Positions 7,887-16,427 of a stretch of 64,000 nucleotides of DNA are shown here, piece after piece. The stretch comes from Hyphomicrobiales bacterium (lineage in GTDB: Bacteria; Pseudomonadota; Alphaproteobacteria; Rhizobiales; Rhizobiaceae): assembly GCA_900470805.1 (NCBI GenBank), contig UCCA01000024.1:1-64000 (forward strand). The letters run 5' to 3'. The position numbers and the translations under genes were made by a program. The notes below the pieces were generated by a model, which saw nothing but the letters and a program-made list of their open reading frames with translations, had not been told where the DNA came from and made no database searches. Each line of letters opens with the position of its first letter. The first letter of the stretch is position 1.

Positions 7887-9181
7887 GTGGTCTGTTGATT
7901 GCAGCCCCGTCCTCCGGATCGGGGAAAACGACGGTAACGCTGGGGCTTCTCAGGGCGTTGCGCAAGCGCGGTGTGGAGATCGCGCCGGGCAAGGCCGGTC
8001 CCGACTATATCGACCCGGCGTTTCATGCCGCCGCCAGCGGTGTCGCCTGTCTCAATTTCGACCCCTGGGGGATGCGGCCCGAACTTATCGCCGCCAATGC
8101 GACGCTGCACCGTTCCGGCGACCGGTTGCTCATCATCGAGGCGATGATGGGCCTGTTCGATGGTGCGGCGGACGGCAAGGGCACGGCGGCCGATCTTGCG
8201 GCGATGCTGGGCCTCTCCGTCATTTTGGTGGTCGACGCTTCCCACATGTCGCAATCGGTAGCGGCGCTGGTCTCGGGGTTCGCCGGTTTTCGTGCCGATG
8301 TCCGCATTGCCGGTGTCATTCTCAATAAGGTCGCAGGTGATCGCCACGAGATGATGCTGCGGCAGGCGCTGGATGCGATCCGCATGCCCATCATCGCGGT
8401 CGTTCGCCGCGACAGCGAAATAGCTCTGCCGGAACGCCATCTCGGCCTGGTGCAGGCAGGCGAACACAAAGCGCTCGAGAACTTCATCGAGCATGCGGCT
8501 CAGGCGGTATCGCAGACCTGCAATTTCGATTTCCTGCTGCGGGTCGCCAGACAGGGGCTGGCGAAGCCATCGACGGCCAACATCAACCGCCTGCCGCCGC
8601 TCGGAAGTCATATTGCCGTTGCCCGCGATATTGCCTTTGCCTTCTGCTACGAGCACATGCTGCTTGGCTGGCGGCGTCGCGGCGCGCGTATCTCGTTCTT
8701 CTCGCCGCTGGCCGACGAGGCGCCGGAGCGCACGGCGGATGCCGTCTACCTTCCGGGTGGCTATCCCGAATTGCACGCGGGCGAGATCGCCGCGGCTTCG
8801 ACCTTCCGGGCGGGCATGCGGCAGGCGGCCGAAAGTGGTGTTAGAATCTACGGCGAATGCGGTGGCTACATGGTGATGGGCGAGGGGCTGATCGATGCGA
8901 GCGGGGAGCGCCACGCGATGCTCGACCTCCTGCCGTTGGTGACAAGCTACGAGGAGCGCAGACGCCATCTCGGTTATCGCAGGGTGACGCCGATCAACGG
9001 TTCGTTCTTCGAAAGGCCGATGACCGCGCATGAGTTTCACTATTCGTCGATCGTTTCGGAGGGCGACGCGGATCGGTTGTTTGCCGTCACCGACGCCCTG
9101 AACAACGATCTCGGGAGTGCAGGGTTGCAGCGCTGGCAGGTGGCCGGTTCCTACATGCACATGATCGATGTGGCTGGATAA
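7883..9181 (+). CDS. cobB: Hydrogenobyrinate a,c-diamide synthase
   Basis: ATP- and glutamine-dependent amidation of the a and c side chains of hydrogenobyrinate. Length is 432 residues. The N-terminal dethiobiotin-synthase-like ATPase domain has the P-loop APSSGSGKTT at residues 8-17. The C-terminal class-I-like glutaminase domain shows the nucleophile cysteine in RIYGECGGYM near residue 330. It starts within the cobA stop and is followed after 4 bases by cobC, as expected for one operon. Names vary between organisms: this is CobB in the aerobic nomenclature and CbiA in the anaerobic one. Confidence 0.96.
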   Translation: MSGLLIAAPSSGSGKTTVTLGLLRALRKRGVEIAPGKAGPDYIDPAFHAAASGVACLNFDPWGMRPELIAANATLHRSGDRLLIIEAMMGLFDGAADGKGTAADLAAMLGLSVILVVDASHMSQSVAALVSGFAGFRADVRIAGVILNKVAGDRHEMMLRQALDAIRMPIIAVVRRDSEIALPERHLGLVQAGEHKALENFIEHAAQAVSQTCNFDFLLRVARQGLAKPSTANINRLPPLGSHIAVARDIAFAFCYEHMLLGWRRRGARISFFSPLADEAPERTADAVYLPGGYPELHAGEIAAASTFRAGMRQAAESGVRIYGECGGYMVMGEGLIDASGERHAMLDLLPLVTSYEERRRHLGYRRVTPINGSFFERPMTAHEFHYSSIVSEGDADRLFAVTDALNNDLGSAGLQRWQVAGSYMHMIDVAG

Positions 9182-9185
9182 GCGG

Positions 9186-10187
9186 ATGAATGCTCCTATC
9201 GTCCACGGCGGCGGCATAACGGCGGCCGCGGCGCTCCATGGCGGGCGACCGGAGGACTGGCTCGACCTCTCCACCGGCATCAGCCCGTTTCCAGCGGATT
9301 TGCCTGATATCGCGCTGCGGGCCTGGCACAGGCTTCCCGACGCCTACCTGATCGACGATGCGCGACGAGCAGCGTGTGACTACTATCGTAGCGGCGAGAT
9401 CCTGCCGCTGCCGGTGCCAGGTACGCAGTCGGTCATCCAGTTGCTGCCGCGCCTGCTCGATGGAAACCGCCGAGTCGCCATCGCCGGGCCGACCTATGGC
9501 GAATACGAGCGGGCTTTTCGATCTGCCGGTTGCGACATCGATCTGATCGACAGTCTGGACGCGGTGCGGGATGAGCACGCGCTCGTCGTCATCGTCAATC
9601 CGAACAATCCCGATGGGCGGATCTATGAGCCTGATCGGCTGATCGGCCTCAGCCGGCGCATGGCCGGGCAGGGTGGTCTCCTCGTGGTTGACGAGGCGTT
9701 CGGCGATATGGCTCCTGAAAGCAGCGTGGTGCCTGATGTTGCCGATCATCATAATCTGATCGTCCTGCGCTCGTTCGGCAAGTTCTTCGGGCTGGCGGGG
9801 CTGCGCCTTGGTTTCGTGGTTGCCGCGCGCCCGATACTCGATACGCTCGAGCAGGCGCTGGGGCCGTGGGCTGTTTCCGGTCCGGCCCTCTCTATTGCCG
9901 CCTCGCTGCTGCGCTCCGACACCGCGGCGCTTGGCCGGGCAATCACTCAGAGGCGGGATGCCTTACGCGCGGTGCTGGAGGGAAGTGGTCTTCGCATTTG
10001 CGGCGGCACGGCGCTTTTCCAGCTGGTGGATGATGCTGCTGCAAGCGCGCTTCATGCGCATTTGTGTGCTCACCACATTCTCGTCCGCAAGTTCGACTAC
10101 GCCCCTCGCTGGCTCCGCTTCGGGGTGACCGCCGACAGCGACGGCGACAACAGGCTTGCCAAGGCATTGCAGAGTTTCGACAGATGA
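9186..10187 (+). CDS. cobC: Threonine-phosphate decarboxylase-like aminotransferase fold enzyme CobC
   Basis: A PLP enzyme of fold type I that supplies the aminopropanol-phosphate arm of cobalamin (related to CobD of Salmonella). Length is 333 residues. The PLP lysine is in RSFGKFFGLAG (Lys199), and VNPNNPDGR near residue 140 is the usual aminotransferase loop. I choose the ATG at 9186, giving MNAPIVHGGG as in other CobC proteins; an in-frame ATG at 9168 would overlap cobB by 14 bases and adds six residues without support. The stop overlaps the cobD start by ATGA. Confidence 0.94.
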   Translation: MNAPIVHGGGITAAAALHGGRPEDWLDLSTGISPFPADLPDIALRAWHRLPDAYLIDDARRAACDYYRSGEILPLPVPGTQSVIQLLPRLLDGNRRVAIAGPTYGEYERAFRSAGCDIDLIDSLDAVRDEHALVVIVNPNNPDGRIYEPDRLIGLSRRMAGQGGLLVVDEAFGDMAPESSVVPDVADHHNLIVLRSFGKFFGLAGLRLGFVVAARPILDTLEQALGPWAVSGPALSIAASLLRSDTAALGRAITQRRDALRAVLEGSGLRICGGTALFQLVDDAAASALHAHLCAHHILVRKFDYAPRWLRFGVTADSDGDNRLAKALQSFDR

Positions 10188-11164
10188 TTTTTGAACTGAA
10201 CCTTCTCGTGCTCGTTTTGGCGCTGACGCTCGACAGGATCGTCGGCGATCCCGATGTGCTATGGGCGCGGCTGCCGCATCCCGTGGCCTTGTTCGGAAAG
10301 GCCATCGCCCGCATGGACGGGTGGTTCAATCGTGAGGAGCTCGGCGCTGCCACCCGACGCCGGAACGGCGTGCTGGCGATCGTGGCGTTGCTGCTGCTTT
10401 CCGTTGTCGTCGGCCTCGTCCTGCACTGGTTCTTCGCGCTGTTCGGCTTGGCCGGCATTCTGCTGGAGGTGCTTTGTGTCACGGTTTTCCTGGCGCAGAA
10501 GAGCCTTGCCGATCACGTTGGCGCCGTCGCCAGTGGATTGCGTGAGGGCGGTGTGGCCGGCGGGCGCAAGGCCGTTTCGATGATCGTCGGGCGTGATCCG
10601 GAGACGCTGGACGAGCCGGCGGTATGCCGGGCGGCGATCGAGAGTCTGGCCGAAAATTTCTCCGATGGCGTGGTGGCGCCGGCTCTTTGGTATCTCGTGT
10701 TCGGCCTGCCGGGTCTGCTGGCCTACAAGATGCTCAATACGGCGGATTCGATGATCGGCCACAAATCCGAACGCTATGCCGATTTCGGCTGGGCGTCCGC
10801 CCGGCTGGACGATCTCGCCAACTGGCCGGCCGCGCGGCTATCGATCCTGCTGATTGCCGCCGGCGCCTGGCTGAAGCGCGGCGGTGCCGCCTGCCGCGAG
10901 GCGTTCCGCATCGCGGTGCGCGATGGCGGCATGCATCGGTCGCCGAACTCCGGGCGGCCGGAGGCGGCGATGGCCGGTGCGCTCAACGTGCAACTGGCTG
11001 GCCCGCGCGTCTATTCCGGCGTCGTGGTGATGGAACCGATGATCAACGGCAGCGGCCGTGACACTGCGACCGTCGAGGATATCGAGAGCGGCGTCTCTGT
11101 GTTCTACGCCAGTTGCTCGGTGCTGACAGTCGCTGTTCTGGCGCTGTTCGTATTTCTTCTTTAG
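10184..11164 (+). CDS. cobD: Adenosylcobinamide-phosphate synthase, membrane protein
   Basis: Joins adenosylcobyric acid to the aminopropanol phosphate arm; same family as CbiB. The 326-residue product is hydrophobic, with several membrane segments, and carries the family features DRIVGDPDVLWARLPHPV near residue 17 and ESLAENFSDGVVAPALWY near residue 150. The ATG at 10184 overlaps the cobC stop; the frame is open further upstream inside cobC but that part is a shadow. It is the last cobalamin gene in this window. Confidence 0.95.
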   Translation: MIFELNLLVLVLALTLDRIVGDPDVLWARLPHPVALFGKAIARMDGWFNREELGAATRRRNGVLAIVALLLLSVVVGLVLHWFFALFGLAGILLEVLCVTVFLAQKSLADHVGAVASGLREGGVAGGRKAVSMIVGRDPETLDEPAVCRAAIESLAENFSDGVVAPALWYLVFGLPGLLAYKMLNTADSMIGHKSERYADFGWASARLDDLANWPAARLSILLIAAGAWLKRGGAACREAFRIAVRDGGMHRSPNSGRPEAAMAGALNVQLAGPRVYSGVVVMEPMINGSGRDTATVEDIESGVSVFYASCSVLTVAVLALFVFLL

Positions 11165-11273
11165 GTCAGCAATAATACTGTTATCATGTTGATTACCATG
11201 CTCCTTAAAGCAATGTAATTGCACAGGGCGTACGCTCGTTCCGCTGAACTCAGGACAGAAGAACGAGGGGACG

Positions 11274-11702
11274 ATGAAGACTATACTTGCAGGTGCCGCA
11301 GCGATCATGCTGCTGCAGTTTTCGCCCGTCGCGGCGCAGGCATCGACCCTCGTCGCCAAGATCAGCATCGGCTCGCAGACGATGACGGTCAGCGAAAACG
11401 GCTTCGTCAAATATCGCTGGAAGGTCTCGACGGCACGCTCGGGATATGTGACGCCGGTCGGTTCCTGGAGCGCCAAGTGGCTGTCGCGCGATCACCGCTC
11501 CAAGAAGTATGACGACGCGCCGATGCCGTATGCCGTGTTTTTCAACGGCGGCTATGCCGTGCATGCGACATTTGACCTCAAGCGTCTCGGACGGCCGGCA
11601 TCGCACGGCTGCATCCGCCTTCACCCAGAGAATGCAGCACAGTTCTTCGACCTGACGCGTCAGGCGGGATTGGCCAACACGCGGGTCGTCGTCACCAACT
11701 GA
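11274..11702 (+). CDS. L,D-transpeptidase (YkuD family), small secreted form
   Basis: Catalyses 3-3 crosslinks in peptidoglycan, or attaches proteins to it, in the periplasm. The 142-residue protein begins with a signal peptide (about residues 1-22, ending near AAQA). The YkuD catalytic motif ASHGCIRLH is present, with His111 and Cys113. The rest of the domain is complete, but the enzyme has no LysM or peptidoglycan-binding extension, as is common for the many short rhizobial paralogues. It stands alone, about 110 bases downstream of cobD, with a ribosome site (GAACGAGGGGACG) before the ATG. Confidence 0.92.
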   Translation: MKTILAGAAAIMLLQFSPVAAQASTLVAKISIGSQTMTVSENGFVKYRWKVSTARSGYVTPVGSWSAKWLSRDHRSKKYDDAPMPYAVFFNGGYAVHATFDLKRLGRPASHGCIRLHPENAAQFFDLTRQAGLANTRVVVTN

Positions 11703-11865
11703 TACGATCCGGCCAGCCGCTTCGAAGGGGCTCCACGCTTTCGCCGTTCATGCTGTTTGGGCAACAGTGCTTGCGCAAATCGCGCGGGAGAACGGACGAA
11801 AGCATTGGCTTTTGAAGTGGATTTGCCTATGAGGGGGAAAACTATCATTTCCAAGAGGTACAGGC

Positions 11866-12144
11866 GTGACCGCTACATTCGATAAAGTTGCCGACATCAT
11901 TGCAGAAACCAGCGAGATCGATCGTGACACGATCACGCCGGAGAGCCATACGATCGACGACCTCGGTATCGACAGCCTCGACTTCCTCGACATCGTTTTC
12001 GCGATCGACAAGGAATTCGGCATCAAGATCCCGCTCGAAAAGTGGACGCAGGAAGTCAACGAGGGCAAGGTCTCCACGTCGGAATACTTCGTGCTGAAGA
12101 ACCTCTGCGCCAAGATCGACGAGCTGCGCGCCGCCAAGGCCTGA
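11866..12144 (+). CDS. acpXL: Acyl carrier protein AcpXL for very-long-chain fatty acids
   Basis: Special acyl carrier protein that holds the growing 27-hydroxyoctacosanoyl chain destined for rhizobial lipid A. The 92-residue length is longer than housekeeping AcpP, as expected for AcpXL. The phosphopantetheine attachment serine is Ser37 in GIDSLDF. The start is a GTG. It heads the order acpXL-fabZ-fabF2XL-fabF1XL-adh2XL-lpxXL known from Rhizobium and Sinorhizobium. A strong hairpin follows the gene, so acpXL is probably made in excess over the downstream enzymes. Confidence 0.97.
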   Translation: MTATFDKVADIIAETSEIDRDTITPESHTIDDLGIDSLDFLDIVFAIDKEFGIKIPLEKWTQEVNEGKVSTSEYFVLKNLCAKIDELRAAKA

Positions 12145-12167
12145 TTGCACCGTCAACAATTTTTTGT

Positions 12168-12206
12168 CCGCCCTGCCGCCATTCACCATGGCGGCCGGGC
12201 GGTTTT
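12168..12206 (+). terminator. Hairpin with T-run between acpXL and fabZ
   Basis: CCGCCC and GCCGCCAT on the left pair with ATGGCGGC and GGGCGG on the right, with one unpaired base on each side and a 5-base loop, followed by TTTTG. This is an intrinsic-terminator shape inside the operon. It likely acts as a partial terminator or 3' stabiliser that raises acpXL mRNA over the rest. Confidence 0.75.
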
Positions 12207-12259
12207 GTTACTAAGTAGGCCTAGCCACCGGCGTTTCCCCGGTTTGGCCGGAGGATACG

Positions 12260-12742
12260 ATGCTCCTGGAATACTTCCAGATGATCGACCGCGTCGAGTC
12301 GGTCGACCTCAAGACCAAGATACTCAAGGCGCGCTCCGTCGTGCCGGCCAAGAGCCCGGTGTTCGAAGGCCATTTTCCCGGCATGCCGCTCGTTCCCGGC
12401 GTGCTTCTCATTGAAACCATGGCGCAGGCCTCCGGCATGCTGGTGCTTGCCGCGACAGATTTCGCCGCCATGCCGTTCCTGATGTCAGTCGACGGCGCCA
12501 AGATGCGCACCTTCGTCGAGCCGGAAGCAGTTCTCGACATCGAGGCGTTTCTGGAGCACGACGGTTCCGGCTTCGCCGTGACCAAGGCCAAGATCACCAG
12601 CGGCGGCAAGAAGGTGTGCGACGCGCAGTTGAAACTGCGCACCATGCCGTTCAGCGAAGTGCCGCTCGGGGATATCGTCAAGAAGCGGGCAACCGAGATC
12701 GGCCTGATGGATGCGATCGCCGCGCAGGGAGTGAATGAATGA
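12260..12742 (+). CDS. 3-hydroxyacyl-ACP dehydratase of the VLCFA cluster (FabZ type)
   Basis: Hot-dog-fold dehydratase that removes water from 3-hydroxyacyl-AcpXL during elongation to C28. The 160-residue protein has the FabZ signature GHFPGMPLVPGV with catalytic His38, and the active-site acidic residue is Glu52 in LLIETMAQ. In rhizobia this gene is usually called fabZXL, one of the enzymes dedicated to lipid A acyl chain synthesis. The stop overlaps the fabF2XL start by 4 bases. Function is assigned from family and from the conserved gene order. Confidence 0.94.
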   Translation: MLLEYFQMIDRVESVDLKTKILKARSVVPAKSPVFEGHFPGMPLVPGVLLIETMAQASGMLVLAATDFAAMPFLMSVDGAKMRTFVEPEAVLDIEAFLEHDGSGFAVTKAKITSGGKKVCDAQLKLRTMPFSEVPLGDIVKKRATEIGLMDAIAAQGVNE

Positions 12743-13935
12743 GCAAGGCTCAGAATGATGTCGTCATCACCGGCGTCGGTATCGTCACCTGTCAGGGTGT
12801 CGGCAAGGAGCCGCATATCGCGCTGCTCACCGCCGCCGACGCACCGAAGACGGTCGTGGAAACCGAGAAGTTCAAGCCGTATCCGATCCATCCGCTTCCC
12901 GAAGTGGACTGGTCGCAGCAGATCGCCAAGCGTGGCGACCAGCGGCAGATGGAAAACTGGCAGCGCATCGGCGTGTTCGCGGCTGGATTGGCTCTTGATG
13001 ATGCCGGCCTGAAGGAAGACCTCGAAGCCTGCGGCACGATGGACATGATCGTGGCGGCCGGCGGCGGCGAGCGCGACATCAATGTCGATACGCTGATCGT
13101 CGACGAGGGCCTGAAGCGCAACGACCGCGAAGTGCTGCTCAACGAGAAGCTGACGACCGAACTGCGGCCGACGCTGTTTCTTGCGCAGCTCTCCAATCTG
13201 CTCGCCGGCAACATCTCGATCGTTCACAAGGTCACCGGTTCGTCGCGCACCTTCATGGGCGAAGAAGCGGCCGGCATCTCGGCCGTCGAAACGGCATTCT
13301 ACCGCATCAAGTCGGGCGAATCCTCGCACGCGCTGGTCGGCGGTGCATTCTCCGCCGAACGGCTGGACATGGTGCTCCTGTTCGAAGCGATCGGCTCGCA
13401 TTCGCGCGGCGACTGGCAGCCGTTGTGGTCGCGCGATGTCGGCGGCATTACCAGCGGTTCGCTTGGCGCGTTCCTGGTGCTGGAATCGCGGGCGCACGCC
13501 GAGGCGCGTGGCGCTCATATCTACTCGACGATCTCGTCGATTGAAGGCGACCGCGGCAACCGCACGGGCGGCAATCTCGAAAAGCGGCTTGAGCGGCTGC
13601 TTGAGCCGGCACGGTCACTGCCGACCGACAGCACGGCCATCTTCTCCGGTTCCTCGGGTATGCCGGAGCTCGCCTCGCGCGAAAAGGCGGTGCTGGAGCA
13701 CCAATTCCCGGGCGCTGCGATCCGCGGTTTTGGTGGCGTTACCGGCCACGGTCTGGAAGCCCACTTCACGCTCGGTTTGGCGCTGGCAGCCCTTGCCATC
13801 GACAGCGAAGCCAAGGTGCCGCCGTTCGATGGCGGCCATGAAAAATCCATGAGATCAGGCACCAGGGCAGCCGTCGTCACGACGGTCGGCCACCAGCGTG
13901 GCGAAGGCGTCGCGGTTTTGTCCGCGGACGCGTGA
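12739..13935 (+). CDS. fabF2XL: Ketosynthase-like protein FabF2XL lacking catalytic Cys
   Basis: A thiolase-fold protein of 398 residues with N-terminal DVVITGVGIVTCQGVG, belonging to the beta-ketoacyl-ACP synthase family. The residue normally used as nucleophile in the STAC motif appears as Met173 (SSRTFMGEEA, residues 168-177). The NAHGTGTP histidine loop is replaced by SGSSGMPELAS. Only the second histidine seems kept (GVTGHGLEAH). This pattern recalls chain-length factors of polyketide synthases, which pair with an active ketosynthase. The next gene, fabF1XL, has all catalytic residues. It is part of the lipid A VLCFA operon. A dimer of the two proteins is my inference. Confidence 0.9.
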   Translation: MSKAQNDVVITGVGIVTCQGVGKEPHIALLTAADAPKTVVETEKFKPYPIHPLPEVDWSQQIAKRGDQRQMENWQRIGVFAAGLALDDAGLKEDLEACGTMDMIVAAGGGERDINVDTLIVDEGLKRNDREVLLNEKLTTELRPTLFLAQLSNLLAGNISIVHKVTGSSRTFMGEEAAGISAVETAFYRIKSGESSHALVGGAFSAERLDMVLLFEAIGSHSRGDWQPLWSRDVGGITSGSLGAFLVLESRAHAEARGAHIYSTISSIEGDRGNRTGGNLEKRLERLLEPARSLPTDSTAIFSGSSGMPELASREKAVLEHQFPGAAIRGFGGVTGHGLEAHFTLGLALAALAIDSEAKVPPFDGGHEKSMRSGTRAAVVTTVGHQRGEGVAVLSADA

Positions 13936-13946
13936 GGAGCAGGCAC

Positions 13947-15233
13947 ATGACGGATCAAGCTTACAAGGATCATCTCGGCCGCCCGATCGTGGCGGTGACG
14001 GGCGTCGGTATCATCACCTCGCTCGGCCAGGGTCTGAAGGACAACTGGGCGGCGCTGACGTCTGGCAAGTCCGGTATCCACGACATCAATCGCTTTCCGA
14101 CCGACGGTCTGTCGACGCGGATTGCCGGTACGGTCGATTTCATCGATATCCCGGCGCCGAACGCCGTCGAGCGTTCCTATGCGTTTGCGCGGGAAACGAC
14201 GATCGAAGCGCTCGCCGACGCCGATATTTCAGGCGATTTCAACGGCCCGTTGTTCCTGGCGGCGCCACCGATCGAGCCGGAATGGATCGCACGCTTCGAA
14301 CTCGGCGACCGCTCGCCGCCACCCTCTCAGCCTGGCGATGCCTATGATCGGTTCCTGACGGCGATGCGCCAGCGTCCCGACCCGGCGTTTCACGAGGCGG
14401 CGCTGTTCGGCTCGATCTCCGAGCGGCTCGCCGATCGGTTCGGCACGCGCGGTCTGCCGGTGACGCTGTCGACGGCCTGTGCATCGGGCGCGACCGCGAT
14501 CCAGCTCGGCATCGAGGCGATCCGCCAGGGCCGCACGACGCGGGCACTGGCTGTGGCCACCGACGGCTCGGTGAGCGCGGAAGCGCTCATCCGCTTCTCG
14601 CTGCTATCGGCGCTGTCGACGCAGAACGACAATCCTACCAAGGCCTCCAAGCCGTTCAGCAAGGACCGCGACGGCTTCGTGATCGCCGAAGGTGCGGCGA
14701 CGTTGGTGCTGGAATCGCTGGAATCAGCGATTGCCCGCGGCGCCAAGGTGCTCGGTATCATGAAGGGCGCCGGCGAAAAGGCTGATTCCTTCCACCGCAC
14801 CCGCTCCTCGCCGGATGGCGGCCCGGCGATCGCGACGATCCGCGCGGCGCTTGCCGATGCCGGCATGGACGAGAGCGGTATCGGCTACATCAATGCCCAC
14901 GGCACCTCGACGCCAGAGAACGACAAGATGGAATATGGATCGATGCTTGCCGTGTTCGGCGATCGCCTCGCGTCCATTCCGCTGTCGTCGAACAAGTCGA
15001 TGATCGGCCACACGCTGACCGCTGCCGGTGCCGTCGAAGCGGTGTTCTCGCTGCAGACGATGCGGACTGGCACACTGCCGCCGACCATCAACTACACCAA
15101 TCCGGATCCGGCGATCGTCGTCGATGTGGTGCCGAATGTGAAGCGCGACGCGCAGGTGAGCGCCGTTCTTTCCAACTCGTTCGGCTTCGGCGGCCAGAAC
15201 GCCAGTCTTGTCATGGCGCTGGAACCGGTCTAA
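13947..15233 (+). CDS. fabF1XL: Beta-ketoacyl-ACP synthase FabF1XL
   Basis: Condensing enzyme that extends the acyl chain on AcpXL with malonyl units. The product is 428 residues. All three catalytic positions are visible: Cys178 in LSTACASGA, the histidine in YINAHGTSTPEND, and the lysine/histidine pair in NKSMIGHTLTAAG. The ATG at 13947 gives a start matching relatives (MTDQAYKDH); an in-frame GTG at 13932 would overlap the previous gene. A ribosome site (GAGGAGCAGG) lies just upstream. It follows fabF2XL after 11 bases. Confidence 0.95.
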   Translation: MTDQAYKDHLGRPIVAVTGVGIITSLGQGLKDNWAALTSGKSGIHDINRFPTDGLSTRIAGTVDFIDIPAPNAVERSYAFARETTIEALADADISGDFNGPLFLAAPPIEPEWIARFELGDRSPPPSQPGDAYDRFLTAMRQRPDPAFHEAALFGSISERLADRFGTRGLPVTLSTACASGATAIQLGIEAIRQGRTTRALAVATDGSVSAEALIRFSLLSALSTQNDNPTKASKPFSKDRDGFVIAEGAATLVLESLESAIARGAKVLGIMKGAGEKADSFHRTRSSPDGGPAIATIRAALADAGMDESGIGYINAHGTSTPENDKMEYGSMLAVFGDRLASIPLSSNKSMIGHTLTAAGAVEAVFSLQTMRTGTLPPTINYTNPDPAIVVDVVPNVKRDAQVSAVLSNSFGFGGQNASLVMALEPV

Positions 15234-15253
15234 GGGCTGCGCCAGAGACAAGA

Positions 15254-15341
15254 CGTCATCCTCGGCCTTGTGCCGGGGATTTACAACGTCGGAAATAGTG
15301 AAGGTTGGCATATGCCCGGGACAAACCCGGGCATGATGACG
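15254..15341. repeat. RIME-like palindromic element inside the acpXL operon
   Basis: An inverted arrangement between fabF1XL and the alcohol dehydrogenase gene. The left end CGTCATCCTCGGCCTTGTGC and the right end ending in GCATGATGACG are imperfect complements, and each contains its own hairpin (CCTCGGCC..CCGGGG at the left, ATGCCCGGGacaaaCCCGGGCAT at the right). Sequences of this form are abundant dispersed repeats in rhizobial genomes. Confidence 0.7.
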
Positions 15342-15394
15342 GACATGTAGTGATGTTCTCGGCCCCTGATGGATCCGGAAGGAAGACTGTAACC

Positions 15395-16423
15395 ATGCGC
15401 GCTTTGCAACTGATCGACGACCGCAAGCTCGAAATCACCGATCTGCCCGAACCCGATGCGCCCGGTCCCGGCGAAGTGACGCTGCGCGTCAAGGCTGTCG
15501 CGCTCAACCACATCGACGTTTGGGGCTGGCGCGGCATGGCGTTCGCCAAGCGCAAGATGCCACTGGTGATCGGTGCGGAAGCCTCGGGCGTGGTCGAATC
15601 GATCGGTCCCGGCGTTGCCAACGTGCTTCCCGGCCAGCTCGTTGCCATCTATGGCGCGCGCACCTGCGGTCTCTGCCGTCCGTGCCGCGAAGGGCGCGAC
15701 AATCTCTGCGAACATGTCTCCGGCGTACACGGCTTCCATCTCGATGGTTTCGCGCAGGAGAAGGTCAACCTTCCCGCACGCCTGCTGGTGCCGGCACCTC
15801 CCGGTGTCGATGCTATCGGTGCTGCCGTTGCTCCCGTCACTTTCGGTACGGTCGAGCACATGCTGTTTGACAACGCCAAGCTTGAGCCCGGCGAAACCAT
15901 CCTGATCCATGCCGGCGGCTCCGGCATCGGCTCGGCGGCGATTCAGCTGGCCAAGAAGATCGGCTGCACGGTGATCACCACCGTCGGCTCGGACGACAAG
16001 ATCGAGAAGGCCAAGGCGCTTGGGGCCGATCACGTCATCAACTACCGCACCGATCGCTTCGAGGGCGTTGTGCGCAAGCTGACCAAGAAGAAGGGCGTCG
16101 ACGTCGTCTTCGAACATGTTGGCAAGGACACCTGGGCCGGCTCCATGCTGTGCATGAAGCGCGGTGGCCGTCTGGTCACCTGCGGCTCCACGTCGGGCGT
16201 GTCGACCGACATGAACCTGATGATGCTGTTCCAGCAGCAGCTGAAGCTGCTCGGCTCGTTCGGCTGCCGCATGGAGAACATGGCGGATGCCATGCAGAAG
16301 ATGGGCCGCGGCCTAGTGCATCCGGTCATCGACACGGAAGTCGGCTTCGACGAGATCAACGTTGCGCTGGAGCGTATGGAATCGCGCCAGATCTTCGGCA
16401 AGATCATCCTGAAGATGGATTGA
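15395..16423 (+). CDS. Zinc-type alcohol dehydrogenase/quinone reductase family protein (Adh2XL)
   Basis: A medium-chain dehydrogenase/reductase of 342 residues. It has the structural-zinc cysteines CGLCRPCREGRDNLC near residue 90 and the nucleotide-binding loop HAGGSGIGSAAIQLA near residue 175. In rhizobia the homologue between fabF1XL and lpxXL is annotated as adh2XL and is thought to act as an enoyl or keto reductase in VLCFA synthesis; the exact step is inferred. The frame is open upstream to 15305 through the repeat, but MRALQL at 15395, with GGAAGGAAG before it, is the convincing start. Confidence 0.9.
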   Translation: MRALQLIDDRKLEITDLPEPDAPGPGEVTLRVKAVALNHIDVWGWRGMAFAKRKMPLVIGAEASGVVESIGPGVANVLPGQLVAIYGARTCGLCRPCREGRDNLCEHVSGVHGFHLDGFAQEKVNLPARLLVPAPPGVDAIGAAVAPVTFGTVEHMLFDNAKLEPGETILIHAGGSGIGSAAIQLAKKIGCTVITTVGSDDKIEKAKALGADHVINYRTDRFEGVVRKLTKKKGVDVVFEHVGKDTWAGSMLCMKRGGRLVTCGSTSGVSTDMNLMMLFQQQLKLLGSFGCRMENMADAMQKMGRGLVHPVIDTEVGFDEINVALERMESRQIFGKIILKMD

Positions 16424-16427
16424 TCCA

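Noticed and set aside
7514..9280. 588-codon open frame antisense to cobA and cobB
   Set aside because: Both cob genes carry their full catalytic motifs in the sense direction, and the antisense product has none.
12739..13935. FabF2XL as a decayed pseudogene
   Set aside because: The catalytic residues are missing, but the frame is intact, overlaps are kept, and the gene is part of a conserved cluster, so a non-catalytic role is more likely than decay.
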